A stretch of 64,000 bases of DNA from the NCBI GenBank assembly GCA_010015655.1, contig ML976712.1, positions 227,446 through 291,445 on the forward strand. Reading direction: 5' to 3'. The notes beneath the pieces were generated by a model. The model was not told where the DNA came from. It did not search any database and was given only the letters and a program-made list of their open reading frames with translations. The translations under genes and the position numbers were made by a program. Below are positions 33,774 through 46,705 of the stretch, piece after piece (the first letter of the stretch is position 1; each line of letters starts with the position of its first letter). This DNA comes from Bimuria novae-zelandiae CBS 107.79 (lineage: Eukaryota; Ascomycota; Dothideomycetes; Pleosporales; Didymosphaeriaceae).

Positions 33774-36700
33774 ATGGCCGAAGCTTTAGCCGCTGTCGGC
33801 GTTATCGCCAGCATCGTTCAACTCGTTGACTTCAGCAGCAGAGTTGTACGTCGCCTTGATGAGTTTCACTCCATCGCGGGAGAAATCCCAAAGTCTTTTC
33901 GTCAAGTCAAAATCGAGCTTCCTTTATTGGGAACTACGCTTCAACAGATGAAAGGAGCTATAGACGCAGACTTGGTAGCAGACGGATCGAAAACGGCCCT
34001 TTTGCCTGTTATAGTAGGATGCCACGAACAAATCGCGCAGCTAGATGCCATCCTTGCGAAGACATTGCCAGAATCGAACGACGGCTGGCGAAAAAGGGGC
34101 ACGAAGGCAATAGTGAGCCTACATCATGACGCCAAACTCGATAGCATTACGAGGATCTTGCGAAACTATATTGGGAGCCTGACGTTCTACTGCGCTGCTG
34201 TGTCGTCGACTTTGCAGCCTCTCACAGGCAGGTGTCTAGTAAGGAATTCACATGAACTTAAATCTAATTTCTCTGTAGATGCGAAACTGTGCAAGATCCG
34301 CCAATGGCTATCTGCGCCAGACCCATCCACAAACTACCAAAAAGCACTCAAGCTACGACAAGCCGAAACTGGGCTTTGGTTCCTTGACAGTAGTGAATAC
34401 ACTAGATGGAAGACCAACGCTGCGTCACCTATTTGGCTGTATGGAATACCGGGGTGTGGCAAGACTATCCTAAGCTCTACCATCCTCCAAAACGTGCTCC
34501 AATACTGTCAAGATGATCCTGGGAAAGTGACTGTGTACTTCTTCTTCGATTTCAATGACGTGCAGAAGCAGGATCCAGAGAAGATGCTGCGTTCGTTGCT
34601 GTGTCAACTCTCACAGCAGTCCGTTAAAATCCCTCCAAGTCTCGATACCCTGTTCTCTTCCTGCGAGAGTGGACAGCGGCAGCCGTCAGTGCATGGGCTT
34701 CTGGAGGCATTGCGGCTAATGATACAGGAGCTTCCACAAGTTTACGTCATGCTCGATGCTCTGGATGAATGCGTTCAACGCGCAGACTTAATGGACATGC
34801 TTGAAACAATAGCTGGATGGCAATTTCAGAATTTGCACCTGCTAGTAACGAGCCGAAGAGAACGAGACATCGAGAACTCCTTAGAAGTGTTTGTAGATGG
34901 CCAACATATAATCTGTCTCCAAAGCGTATTAGTGGACAAAGACATACAGCGATATGTCCGCCAAAGGCTGTCTGACGATAAGCGCTTACGAAAATGGGAG
35001 AGAGACGCTGCCATTATGGGAGACATCGAGGCTACCTTGATGGACGGAGCCAAGGGAATGTGTGTTTACCTGGCAATGAGACCCTAATATCTCGTGCTGA
35101 CGATAATGCTAGGTTTCGGTGGGCTGTTTGTCAGCTCGATGAACTGGGGAAGTGTGTGAACCGAAAAATGTTACAGAAGGCCCTCGCAACACTACCGCCA
35201 AGTCTAGATGAGACATACGACCGGATTCTCTCTGCTATCAGCGAAGATTATTCTCAATACGCTATCCGAATCTTACGATGGCTGACGTTCTCCGCTCGGC
35301 CACTCTCAATAGACGAAGTCGCCGAAATTGCCGCCATCGACGTAGAGCGTGAGCCTATGTTCGACCGTGAAGAAGTTTTAGAAGATCCGTTGGAAGCACT
35401 AAACATCTGCTCTAGCCTTATCACCGTGGATAACGAAGATCGAATGCGAGGGTCATCGAGACAAATTGCTGCATTGGCTCATTATTCGGTCAAGGAGTAC
35501 CTAGTTTCCACCAGAATCTTGAGGGGTAAAGCAGCAGAGTATGGTATGCAGGATACTGTCTGCCATGGCGCTATATCAACCGGCTGTCTTGGTTACCTGC
35601 TTCAATTTCAACAACCAAAGTTAGCTCCAGACAAATTCCTCGAGATGTTCAAGCTCGCACGTTACTCAGCTGAGTTCTGGATCAGTCACCTCCAGAAGAC
35701 AGGGGATTAAAGTAAGAACACAAGCCGAGTTGCGATTCGCCTATTCTCCAAGGAAAACCCCGCGTACCTCAACTGGATTCGGCTATGTGATCCTGACAGA
35801 TCTTGGGATAAACCCAATTTTCGAAGAGGTCCTGAGGAAATACCAAATCCACTATACTACGCAGGACTCTCAGGCCTGAGAAATGTAGTAAAGCTACTAC
35901 TTAAGAAGGGCGCCGACGTCAACGCGCGGGGTGGATCCTCCGGCAACGCACTCCAGGCAGCTTCAGAAGGAGGCCACGAGCAGATTGTGAAGCTGCTGCT
36001 TGATAAGGGCGCCGACGTCAACGCGCAGGGTGGATCCTCCGGCAACGCACTCCAGGCAGCTTCATCTGGAGACCACGAGCAGATTGTGAAGCTGCTGCTT
36101 GATAAGGGCGCCGAAGTCAACGCGCAGGGTGGATACTACGGCAACGCACTCCAGGCAGCTTCAGAAGGAGGCCACGAGCAGATTGTGAAGCTACTGCTGG
36201 ACAAGGACGCTGACGTCAACGCGCAGGGTGGAGAATACGGCAACGCACTCCAGGCGGCTTCATCTGGAGGCTACGAGCAGATTGTGAAGCTGCTGCTCAA
36301 CGAGGACGCCGACGTCAACGCGCAGGGTGGATACTACGGCAACGCACTCCAGGCAGCTTCAGAAGGAGGCCACAAGCAGATTGTGAAGCTGCTGCTGGAC
36401 AAGGACGCTGACATCAACGCGCAGGGTGGACAATACGACAACGCACTCTACGCAACTTCATCTGGAGGCCACGAGCAGATTGTGAAGCTGCTGCTGGACA
36501 AGGACGCTGACATCGACGCGCAGGGTGGATACTACGGTAACGCACTCCAGGCAGCTTCATACAGAGGCCACAAGCAGATTGTGAAGCTGCTACTGGATAA
36601 GGGCGCCGACGTCAACGCACTCTACGCAGCTTCATCTGGAGGCCACGAGCAGATTGTGGAGCTGCTGCTGGACAAGGACGCCGACGTCAACGCGCAGGGT

Positions 36701-36814
36701 GGAGAATACGGTAACGCACTCCAGGCAGCTTCATACATAGGCCACGAGCAGATCGTGAAGCTGCTGGTTGAAAGGGGCGCAATCCAATCAATTAGTATTT
36801 TAGACCCCTTGTAA
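33774..36814 (+). pseudogene. STAND/NLR receptor: HeLo-like N-terminus, NACHT, ankyrin repeats; one in-frame stop
   Basis: Fungal NLR-type protein, a class tied to heterokaryon incompatibility and possible innate sensing. Exon 1 33774-35059, intron 35060-35112 (GTGTGT, GCTGAC, CTAG), exon 2 from 35113. Residues 1-110: fungal STAND N-terminal (HeLo-like) helices (MAEALAAVGVIASIVQLV). NACHT: P-loop GIPGCGKT at 224-231, Walker B VMLDALDE at about 325-332, a TSRRERDIE sensor-like stretch, then the winged-helix region FRWAVCQLDELGKC...YDRILSAI. TAA at 35708-35710 ends this frame after 627 aa. The same frame continues through RVAIRLFS and NPAYLNWIRLC into ten 33-residue ankyrin repeats ending at 36814 (996 codons in all). 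One substitution would explain the stop; either a recent pseudogene or a truncated effector plus an untranslated sensor. Confidence 0.85.
35857..36790 (+). repeat. Array of ten near-identical 99-bp ankyrin repeats
   Basis: Repeat consensus GNALQAAS-x-GG-H-EQIVKLLLDK followed by GADVNAQGG-xx. Units 2-7 are nearly identical at nucleotide level; differences concentrate at a few positions (E/S/Y after AAS, H/Y and E/K a few residues later, G/D before AD, and SS/YY/EY/QY at the turn). Unit 8 lacks about six residues (GADVNALYAAS). Confidence 0.93.
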
Positions 36815-37669
36815 GCTAAGGATAAGCATCGCTAAATCAGCATATACGAAGCCGAAAAATAACAACGCATGCTTATATACGATATGTAACGGTAACTAAA
36901 GTGATCTGTGGCAAGATCTTGTCACTGTAAGCAGGGAGGATGGCCGACCCGCTCCTGCCTTGCCCTTGCTATAAATGTCCGCACTGGATGGCATTGCGAA
37001 GAGATATAAAAGTCATGACAGGACGGGCATGCAGCCTTAGATAGCGTAATACCTTACCGAGCATAATTACTATCAGATCTCTGCTCTACCCTTACCAGCG
37101 CTCATGAGCATCAACAATCCAAACTCCTCATCACCCTCAGAGATCAAACTGAAGCACCTTTCCACGTACCTAATGATTGCAGTGCTCATGCAAGGAGCCA
37201 TTCGTTGTATGGCTGTACGACCACTGTATCCCCAAGATATGCAGACCCTTTCCACTTTTGTACGTGCTCGCAACGGCGGCATTCTTCCAGTAACACTCGC
37301 TCCGCTTGCTGAAGCCTAGAATCGGATCTTATTATTCTGTATCATGCCAGTTAGTCTCTGTCTCTGCCATGCCCGCTGTGCGAGACCTGCCTACCGTATA
37401 CTTTAGACGCCACCTCACTCATAACATTCTCCTTCAACGAGCTAAAGCGATATCCGGCTACTGCTTGGTATATGCATCGGTCGCGATGTGCTCAAGAAGC
37501 ACGAGGACGTGGTGGGTCGGACGAGGGATCAACAGCGGGCCTGCGAAGCTGTACGGTGGCGCGATGGGTTATCTCTATAGCATGGAGGCTTTCGCGTTAG
37601 CTATAGTCGTGTATTGCACTTCATTTTGAAGTTGCATGATAGTTGTATTGAAAGTTGATAGCGGTTTCG
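36815..37669. other. Right arm interior, sequence without a gene
   Basis: About 36880-36967 is the inverted partner of the inner left arm (for example the CCATCCTCCCTG-containing stretch). The next roughly 700 bp (36968-37669) have no counterpart in the left arm. Small frames of 71 and 107 codons occur there without recognisable features. Confidence 0.5.
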
Positions 37670-38035
37670 ATGCTGGGTGTGTTTGTTGACATGAGCTATA
37701 CGCCAGGCCTTCCAACCCAATCCGAGCCGGTTTTCGGGCGTCTTGGAGCGCTTGGCAAAAGCCACTCTTAACCACAGATCTGGCGTCAGCAGCGATAGAT
37801 TACAAACTAAGCTGCTTTAAGCTAGCTGTGCAGATCCTCCTTATCTAGCACTTCTAGCAAACAGACTTAGAATTTTAAAGGTAGCATAGAAGCACGATAG
37901 CCTCTCGAAGCTAAGCGTAGTACTCGGGATAAAATAATAATATAATAAGCTAGAAGTTAATAGACTTTTAATAAAATATATAAGCTTTTAATATACTTAT
38001 TATTAGCTAAAGCGAGGCGGTCGCGTAACGCTTAT
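37670..38035 (-). repeat. Right inverted arm of the NLR element, inner part
   Basis: Reverse complement of 33020-33390 with high identity, including CCGAAAACCGGCTCGGATTGGG and the stretch around AAAAGCTTATATATTTTATT. Ends at the left border of the copia array. Confidence 0.85.
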
Positions 38036-38286
38036 TATTAGATTAAAGGGTATTCTTAATAAGATAGAATAATAATTAATTCTTCGTGTATTTTCTATAT
38101 AAGAATATAAGGCTCTTTTATCCTTACGTCGTATACTAAGACGCTAATCTGTTTTTATTAAGTAAGAAGAGTCGCCCTTTATCCTGCTTAGAATCGTGTA
38201 GATAAACTAGATTACTAGTTAAGTTTCTTTATATAGGATTGCGCCAGCTACCTTTGCGTGTATAAAGAGTTATGTAATTAGATACA
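38036..38286 (-). repeat. Copia LTR, extra copy
   Basis: A third LTR of the copia family, directly abutting the next LTR (38287-38538). RIP-mutated ends (TATTAGATT versus TGTCAGATT). Its outer border is at the insertion point in the NLR element arm; flanks CTTAT on the left and CTTTAT at 58547 suggest an imperfect target duplication of about 5 bp for the whole array. Confidence 0.75.
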
Positions 38287-38538
38287 TGTCAGATTAAAGG
38301 GTGTTTTTGATAAGATGGAAAAGTAATTGATTCTTCTTTTTCCTGTGTCTTTGCAAGAATGTAAGGCTCTTTTATCCTTACGTCTCACGTTAAGACGCTA
38401 ATCTATTTCCGTTAAGTAAGGAGAGTCGCCCTTTATCCCGCCCAGAATCGTGCGGATAAACCAGACTGCTAGTAAAGTCTCTTTATATAGGGTTACGCTA
38501 GCTACCTTCGTGTGTGTAAGGGGCCATGTAATCGGACA
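38287..38538 (-). repeat. Copia A 3' LTR, 252 bp
   Basis: On the minus strand begins TGTCCGATTACATGGCC and ends CCTTTAATCTGACA. Preceded on the minus strand by the polypurine tract CTAAGGGGG. Confidence 0.85.
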
Positions 38539-41500
38539 TACCCCCTTAGCTTAGGCTTATCCTTAAGCTAGAGACCATTCGTCAGTAATTAGATAGTCCT
38601 ATCTTAGTTTAATTTTAAAGGCCTCTATCCTTTGCTCTAGCTTAAGCAGATTAACTTCTTTATTTATAATTATGTCCTTAATCTCTGCAAGTCCTAATTT
38701 ATCTAGGAACTTACTCTACTTGTTAGCTAGCAGGGCCTTTGTAAGTCTATCCGCAACTATGTCCTCCGATCGTTAATAGTCTACCTTAATTGTTCTAAAT
38801 GCAACTTCTTGTCTTAGCTAGTAATTGTGGATATTAATATAACGGAGCTTTGTCTGTAGCTTAGTGATCTCTTTAGTAATAAGTTGGATTATTTGCTAGT
38901 TATCGCAATTAATCGTAATAAGGGAATTACTAAGGTTGATCTTTAGCTCCTTTAGCAATCGGGATGTGAATAGAGCCTCCTTTGCCACCTATAATAGTGC
39001 TAGTAATTTGGCTTTAATTATTAATGTAGTAACTGTGTCCTGCTTATTTGCTTTTTAGGCAATTAGGCCGCTAAATAGTTTAATAATATATCCTTGCGAG
39101 CTCTTGCGGTCGAGCGTATTATTAGTAAAGGACACGTCACTCGCCACTTCTAAAGTATCTACACCCCTAAGCTGAAGGCCTAATAATCTAGTATTAGTAA
39201 GGTAGAGGAAAACTTAATTAGTAGCTACTTGGTGCTCTTTGCCTGGGTTAGATAGGAATTATAATAATTAAGAGCTTATAAAAGCAATATCTAGTCGCGT
39301 AGTTACCGCAGCGTAGAGGATTAATCCTATCTTTTGCTAATATTAATTGACTTTAGTCTTGCTAGCAAGCCCTAAGCGTGGGAGTAGTTTAATTACTGCT
39401 ATTAGGGTATCGTGGCGAATCTTATGGTGATTAATAAGGCGCGATATTTTGTTAATGTATAAGGCTTATAAAAGCTAAATCTTTCTGTTTAGGCGATTCT
39501 TAATAATTTTAATCCCTAGGAACTACTGTAGATCTTTCCCGCTAGTAAGGAAGAACTTAGTACTTATTTTTACTATAGCTCCTTTAGCTACGTGCTCTTA
39601 ATTCTTGTAGTAGGCGATAATTAGGTTGTCCACGTAAAAGAAAAGAATAAGGCCATCTTTAATAAGACAACACAGCTTATAAGGGACTATGGTGAAGCCC
39701 ATGTTGCGGAGCGTAGATGTGAACTCCCTCTGCTATAGTAATGGAGAGATACGTAATCTATAGAGCGCCTTATGCAATTGCAGGACTGTGCCTACTCGCG
39801 TATATCCGCGGGGCATCCTTATGTAGATCTCTCTATCGAGCTTTGCATGTACGAAGGCGTTCGTGACGTTGTATTAAATTAGTTCTAGGTTAAATCGTGC
39901 AGCTATTGCCATGAGCATGCGAAATGATTGTCCTGCTAGCGTTGCGGCATAGGTTTCTTGTAAGTTAAGGTGCCGCTGTTAATTGCCTTGTACTACTAAT
40001 CTCGCCTTGCATTTCTGTAATTAATAGTGCTTATTAAACTTGTAGGTATATACCTACATGCAGTTAAGAATCTAATAACCTAATGCTCTTATTAGAGCTA
40101 CTATAACCTTACTCTAGGACTTTATTTCTTTATAGCTCTAGAGATAAGATCGCTCGGCTTCCTTTTATATATTATAAAGTGGGTGATCCTCGAGCTTGCT
40201 TCAACATGTGGGTGGCTCTAAGAGTACACTTCGATGTGGTTTCTTGCCTAATGTGATTATTCGTCGAAGCTGCGCCTTATCGAGAGTCTTGCCCTTGTAT
40301 TTGCCGCTACTACTGGCTTTAGTGCCTGCTATAAAGGCTGCGGCCTATAGGCTTATTTGTAACTGCCCTGTTTGCACTACTAGCGATAGTTTAAGCTAAT
40401 TATCTCCTGCTATTAATTGTGCAAGGAGTGTTACTAGTAGCGGCGTTAAGAGAGGCGTTAGATATTTGTACCTAGCTTTCCTATCTTACCTATACTTAGG
40501 AGCTCCTTTAACCTCTTTCTCTAACGCTTTACTAATTATCTTATTTTTAAAAAAGGACTCGGTGGCTTGCTCTTGTTAAGGTGAGGGAGGTAACTTTACT
40601 AATTATACCTAGGCTACTATTTCTTCTAATATACTATGTATAAGGTTGTCTATTAGGTCTTTAGTTTTGCCTAAGAATATAGTATCCTCGTCAAATATTA
40701 CGTCGCGAGTACTAATTGTCTTTGCTAGGGAGGAGATCTATATCCTCTAGATATTAGTTAATCTGTAGCTAACTAGATAGCCTATCTAAGCTTTAGGGTC
40801 CAGCCGTTGGAGCTTGCTCTTGCCACGTTTAGTGTTATTAGTTATAGCGAAGGCTTTGCAGCTATAGGCTTTTAAGTAAGCTTAATTAGGCTTTTTTAGT
40901 TAAGTGACAACGCCGTTCTAAAGAGCTACTATCGTAAAGAACACTTTGTATAGTAATTGCTATTAATTAGCGTAGTTTAGGGTTCGATTATAGAGGTAGA
41001 CTATAGCTTAGGTAATCTTAGACTATATCTACTAAAGTAGGTTAGAGTTAAGTCGCATCGCACGCGCTTTCTCCTTAATTACACCCCTTAAGTGTTTAGC
41101 CCCTCTATTTTGTGCTTAAGTATTAGGTGCTAAAGGCTTAATTCTAATACCTTATACTAAGCACTACTTCTTAACGTTTGCCTTAATAGAGAAGATCTCG
41201 TTGTTGGATTTAATTACTTTCACCGTAATATTATATTATACTTTTATAAATAGTATAAAAGTGCTAAGTTGCTTAATAATAAATCGTGCTAGGTAATTAT
41301 CCTTAAAGTAGAAGTCCTATGCGAAGCCAGAGAATTAATTAGTAATTAGTATTTAGCTCTTCTCTCTTGTTGAGCTGTCTGCTTCGTAGTCGTGAAAATC
41401 AATTGCGACTCGCTCACTAGGGCCTTTAGTTAGGTCTCTAGCTTGCCGGCGTATTTGCCGTTTTAGTTTTGCTTTGCCGTAGGCGTCACACTTAATAGTA

Positions 41501-43422
41501 GGTAGGCCTTTAATCTTTACTCCCTTAGATTGCTATACGAGATGTTCGAGAGCCTAAGGGCCTAAATAGCCTAATTATTAGTGCCAGGTTAATGCATCTA
41601 CCCTCTACAGTCTTCGTTTAGTGCGTGTATTAGTCTTGTGGGTGGCATGCGCAGCTTTAGTAAGAGTACTACCTATTAGCCTTATCCTGTGTTCTAGCAC
41701 CCACTGTCCATGCAACTCTTAAAGTTCTGCTAGTATAGTATTATCTCTTCTCTTTAGAGTTATTAGGTCTACCCTTATATCCCACCAAAGGCCTTGCCTC
41801 TAGAGTAATCGGAATAATACAAGATTATAGAGCAGGTTAGGGCAATAGGTAACATTATCTAGCTATATTATTTAATTACCGCTTACACTCCGTACGTTAA
41901 GATAGATGCTTTTATATCCTTTAATCCATATTTGCGTATTCCCTGCCCATATAAAGTCTCCCGGCGCCGGTGGCTAGTAAGAGACAAAGCGATTAATGTT
42001 GTTAAAGATATGGCAAGTTATGCCTAAATCGAGTATGGCTAAGCATCGCAATAGGTACGTGTTTAGGTTAGTATAGACAAATGTAGCTTTAAAGCTCGCT
42101 AGGATTTTAGTAATCTTGCGTCTATCTAGTCACTTATTATTAGCCTTAGTAATTCGAGTTAGAGTGGGAGTATGCGATAATTTAATTCTAGGTGTTTAAG
42201 ACTTTAGTCTTTTTACTATTCTTAACTTCTCTTAGAAGTTAGTATCATGTTCTAGCCTAAGCTTAACTAGCTTTACCATAAGAGGGTTCGCTCTAAACTA
42301 GTCTAGCTACTTGTCTAGAAAGGCATAGAAACAGTCTTAAAGACTATAGCGTAGTTTATAAGTAGGGCAATAATTGCCACTAACTATTATTAGCTCAAGA
42401 CTTTAAGGCAACTACTTAGATTTAGTACGTTAACTATTATTTTATTATTTATAATTCTAAAGTCTTCCCTAACTTTTAGATAATGCTGCTTTATCCACAA
42501 GAGAGGCGTCCCTGTCTGTGGCCTAGGTGGATTCACCACCGTCAGCAAGAGATGAACCTGCAGTAGTAAAAGCGCCCTTTTATTTACCCTTAATTAGGTG
42601 CTGCAGGATCATATAGTCTTAGAAGAGTTTTATTATATTCTTTCGTAAGACAGCTGCATCTCTGCTTCCATGTTACTAGAAGGTCGTTACCTACATAGGT
42701 ACGACATAGATAACTACCTTTATAAAGTCTTCTTTAACTAAGTCTAGCCTTTAAAGCTCTACGACCTAATTAGTCTCTGCTTTTATAGCTACATAATCGT
42801 ACTTAGATAGCTATATAGCCTATAATCTAGCTATTCTTATTAGCTTAAGGGCTTCTTAGTATCTTGCCCTTGCTCGTCGATGTTTGTCTTAATAGTTAAC
42901 CCTAACTGTGATCGTGAGGTTATTAATCCATTACTTTATTATACCTCCAGGGATGCAGCAGTTACTCTGCAAGTGTACAGAGATTATTAATTAGAGAAAG
43001 GTAACCACCTTATCGAGGTCTGCCTCTTGTTCTTGGTAGTCTTGGTCTGTAATCTTATAGATCTCGAGCCATTCTTTATAATAGTCGCTATCATCTTTGT
43101 ATGCTTTCGCACCTGCCGTTAATAGATAAGATAGCAATATTGGCACGTTATTCGGGTTCGCGGTCATATAGGCGGCGCTTAATTAGTAATTACTTATTAG
43201 CGGCGGCACCGGCATCGCGGGTTTCTGTTTTAGTTTATCTATTAGCGCTGGGTCAATAATATTCCAGACCTTTAGGAATTAGCATCTTGTTTTAAGCTGT
43301 TTTAGCCATAGCGTGTAATTTATGTAATTAGTCAGGATAACTGTAGGATCTCTAAGAGTCAATAGAGCCATTATAATTGGCTTAATTAAGGCAGTATTAG
43401 TTGAGGCAGTAAGACTCTTAAT
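38539..43422 (-). mobile_element. Ty1/copia retrotransposon A, internal region, decayed
   Basis: Minus-strand Gag-Pol remnants with many in-frame stops, mostly TAG in place of TGG. Seen: integrase zinc region (LTWH...LGYLGP...ALEHLV, about 41.57 kb), reverse transcriptase active-site segment ILFFYVDNLIIAYYKN (about 39.6 kb), and RNase H end (KQDTVTT...AKLLALL, then ADRLTKAL-like) close to the left LTR. Order integrase before RT/RNase H is the copia order. RT has YVDN instead of YVDD, so inactive. Confidence 0.88.
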
Positions 43423-43674
43423 TATTAAATTAAAGGGTGTTTTTAATAAGATAGAAAAGTAATTAATTCTTCTTTTTCCTGTGTCTTTGCAAGAATATAA
43501 GGCTCTTTTATCCTTACGTCTCACGTTAAGACGCTAATCTATTTCCGTTGAGTAAGGAGAGTCGCCCTTTGTCCCGCCCGGAATCGTGCGGATGAACCGG
43601 ACTGCTGGCAAAGTCTCTTTGTGTAGGGTTGCGCCAGCTACCTTCGTGTGTGCAAGGGGCCATGTAATCGGACA
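43423..43674 (-). repeat. Central copia LTR shared by elements A and B
   Basis: 252 bp; serves as 5' LTR of copia A (left) and 3' LTR of copia B (right; followed by B's polypurine tract, AATACACCCCCTTAGC on plus). GC-richer and less RIP-altered than the flanking internal regions. Confidence 0.82.
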
Positions 43675-46373
43675 ATACACCCCCTTAGCTTAGACTTATC
43701 CTTAAGCTAGAGACCATTTATTAGTAATTAAATATTTTTATCTTAGCTTAATTTTAAAGGCCTTTATCCTTTACTCTAGCTTAAGCAAGTTAACCTCTTT
43801 ATTTATAATTATATCTTTAATTTTTATAAGTTTTAATTTATCTAGAAACTAGCTCTACTTATTAGCTAGTAAAGCCTTTATAAGTCTGTCTATAACTATA
43901 TTCTCTAATTATTAATAGTTTACCTTAATTACTCTACACGTAACTTCTTGTCTTAGCTAGTAATTTTAAATATTTATATAACAGAGCTTTATCTATAGCT
44001 TAGTAATTTCTTTAGTAATAAGTTAGATTATTTACTAATTATTATAATTAATTATAATAAAGAAATTATTAAAGTTAATCTTTAACTCTTTTAGTAATTA
44101 GAATATAAAAAGAGCCTTCTTTACTACCTATAATAGTGCTAGTAATTTAGCTTTAGTTGTTAATATAGTAACTATATCCTGTTCATCTGCTTTTTAGGTA
44201 ATTAAACTACTAAATAGCTTAATAATATATCCTTATAAGCTCTTATAGTTAAGCGTATTATTAGTAAAGGATGCGTTACTTACTACTTTTAAAGTATTTA
44301 TACCCCTAAGCTAAAGACCTCGTAATTAGATATTAATAAAGTAAAAGAAAATTTAGTTAGTAGCTACTTAGTACTCTTTACTTAGATTAAATACGAATTA
44401 TAATAATTAAGAGCTTATAAAAGTAATATCTAGTTACGTAGTTATTATAGCGTAAAGAATTAATTTTATCTTTTACTAATACTAATTAACTTTAGCCTTG
44501 CTAGCCAGCCTAGTATATAAGAGCAGTTTAATTACTATTATTAAATTATTATAGTAAATTTTATAATAATTAATAAGGCGTAATATTTTATTAATATATA
44601 AAGCTTATAAAAGCTAAGTTTTTTTTATTTAGGTAATTTCTAATAATTTTAATTTTTAAGAACTACTATAAATCTTTCTTGCTAGTAAGGAAGAACTTAG
44701 TACTTATTTTTTTATAACTTTTTTTACTATATGCTTTCAATTCTTATAATAGGCAATAATTAAGTTATCTGCGTAAAAGAAAAGAATAAGGCCATCTTTA
44801 ATAAGACAACTCGGCTTATAGGAGACTATGGTGAAGTCCATGTTGCGGAGCGTAGATGTAAACTCCCTCTACTATAGTAATAGAGATATACGTAATCTAT
44901 AGAGCGCCTTATACAATTATAGGACTTTGCCCGCTCGCGTATATCCGCGGAATATCATTATGTAGATTTCCCTACCGAGTTTTACATGTACGAAGGCGTT
45001 CGTGACGTCGTATTAAATTAGTTCTAGGTTAAATCGTGTAGCTATTACTATAAGCATGCAAAATAATTAATCTACTAGCGTTATAGTATAGGTTTCTTAT
45101 AAGTTAAGGTACTACTACTAATTACCTCGCACTACTAATCTCGCCTTATATTTCTATAATCAATAGTGTTTATTAAACTTGTAGGTATATACCTATATAT
45201 AGTTAAGAATCTAATAACTTAATACTTTTACTAGAGCTACTATAACCTTACGTTAAAGCTTTATTTTCTTATAGGTTTATAAATAAGATTACTTAGCTTC
45301 CTTTTAAATATTATAAAGAGGGTAATCCTTAAGCTTACTTTAACATATAGGTAACTCTAATAGCATACTTTAATATAGCTTTTTACTTAATATAATTATT
45401 TATTAAAGCTATGCCTTATTAAGAGTCTTGCTTTTATATTTACTACTACTGCTAGCTTTAGTATCTGCTATAAAGGCTATAGCCTATAGACTTGTTCTTA
45501 ACTGCCCTATTTACACTACTAGTAATAGTTTAAGCTAATTAACTCTTATTATTAATTATATAAAGAGTGTTATTAGTAGTGACGTTAAGGAAAGCATTAA
45601 ATATTTATATTTACTTTTCTTACCTTACTTATAATTAAAAGCTTCTTTAACCTCTTTCTTTAGCGCTTTACTAATTATCTTATTTTTAAAAAAGAACTTA
45701 GTAGCTTATTTTTATAAAAATAAGGAAGGTAACTTTACTAATTATACCTAAACTACTATTTCTTCTAATAAACTATATATAAGGTTATTTATTAGGTCTT
45801 TAGTTTAGCCTAAGTATACTATATGCTTGTCGAATATTATATCGCGAGTACTAATTATCTTTACTAAGGAGGGAATCTATATTCTTTAAATATTAGTTAA
45901 TTTATAGCCAACTAGATAGTCTATTTAAGCTTTAGTGTCTAACTACTAGAGCTTGCTTTTATTACGTTTAGTATTATTAGTTATAGCGAAGGCCTTATAG
46001 CTATAAGCTTTTAAGTAAGCTTAATTAGACTTCTTTAGTTAGGTAAGAACGCTGTTCTAAAAAGCTACTATTATAAAGAATACTTTATAGAGTAATTATT
46101 ATTAATTAGCGTAGTTTAGGATCTAATTATAAAGATAGACTATAGCTTAGGTAATCTTAGGCTATATTTACTAAGGTAAATTAAAGTTAAGTTATATTAT
46201 ACGCGCTATTCTCTTTATTACACCCCTTAAGTATTTAGCCCCTTTATTTTATACTTAAGTATTAAGTGCTAAAGGCTTAATCTTAATCCTTTACGCTAGG
46301 TACTACTTCTTAACGTTTACTTTAATAAAGAAGATTTTATTATTGGATTTAATTACTTGTACTATAATATTAT

Positions 46374-46705
46374 TGTCACGAGAGCAACGAGTATGTGTGT
46401 CTTAGCCTATAGTAAGCTAAATTAATATTACTACGTTCGATATCTACGTGTAGATACAAGACGTTGGATAAGGAGAAAAGGTCTTCTCTCCTTATCCAGC
46501 GTGGATCTATCTATCTCGCTTAGTCTAGGCGCTAATACCTAGATGACTAGCGTCGTGTCTAACCAATCAGAAGCAAGCTTTCGGGTCTGGGCCATCGGAC
46601 CTTCGGTTCCCGAAGTATAAGTTCGGAGGCAGAAGCCTATATACTGACGTACTATCGTTAACAGTACGTCTAGGCTGTCAGGTTGCCTAGGAGGTTACCG
46701 TGACA
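46374..46705. mobile_element. Solo LTR, 332 bp, unrelated LTR family
   Basis: Starts TGTCACGAG and ends CGTGACA, with TG...CA termini and short inverted ends; flanked by 5-bp direct repeats ATTAT (46369-46373, 46706-46710). The copia A counterpart has the uninterrupted site. GC-rich relative to its host, so inserted after most host RIP or poorly RIPed. Confidence 0.88.

Noticed and set aside
34232..34278. Possible intron in the NLR gene (CAG|GTGTCT...CTGTAG)
   Set aside because: Its removal (47 bp) would break the frame that continues smoothly into the NACHT domain.
35060..35112. Apparent frameshift in the NLR gene after GAKGM
   Set aside because: A GTGTGT...GCTGAC...CTAG intron of 53 bp joins GM to FRWAVCQLDEL in frame, so no frameshift is needed.
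35857..36120. Minus ORF with repeated SSSFTICSW units
   Set aside because: It is the antisense of the ankyrin array; the repetition comes from the coding strand.
37104..37629. Plus ORFs of 71 and 107 codons in the right arm
   Set aside because: No recognisable domain, no splice context; could be chance in a repeat arm.
43279..43524. 81-codon minus ORF at copia A start
   Set aside because: Part of the decayed Gag/LTR junction, not a separate gene.
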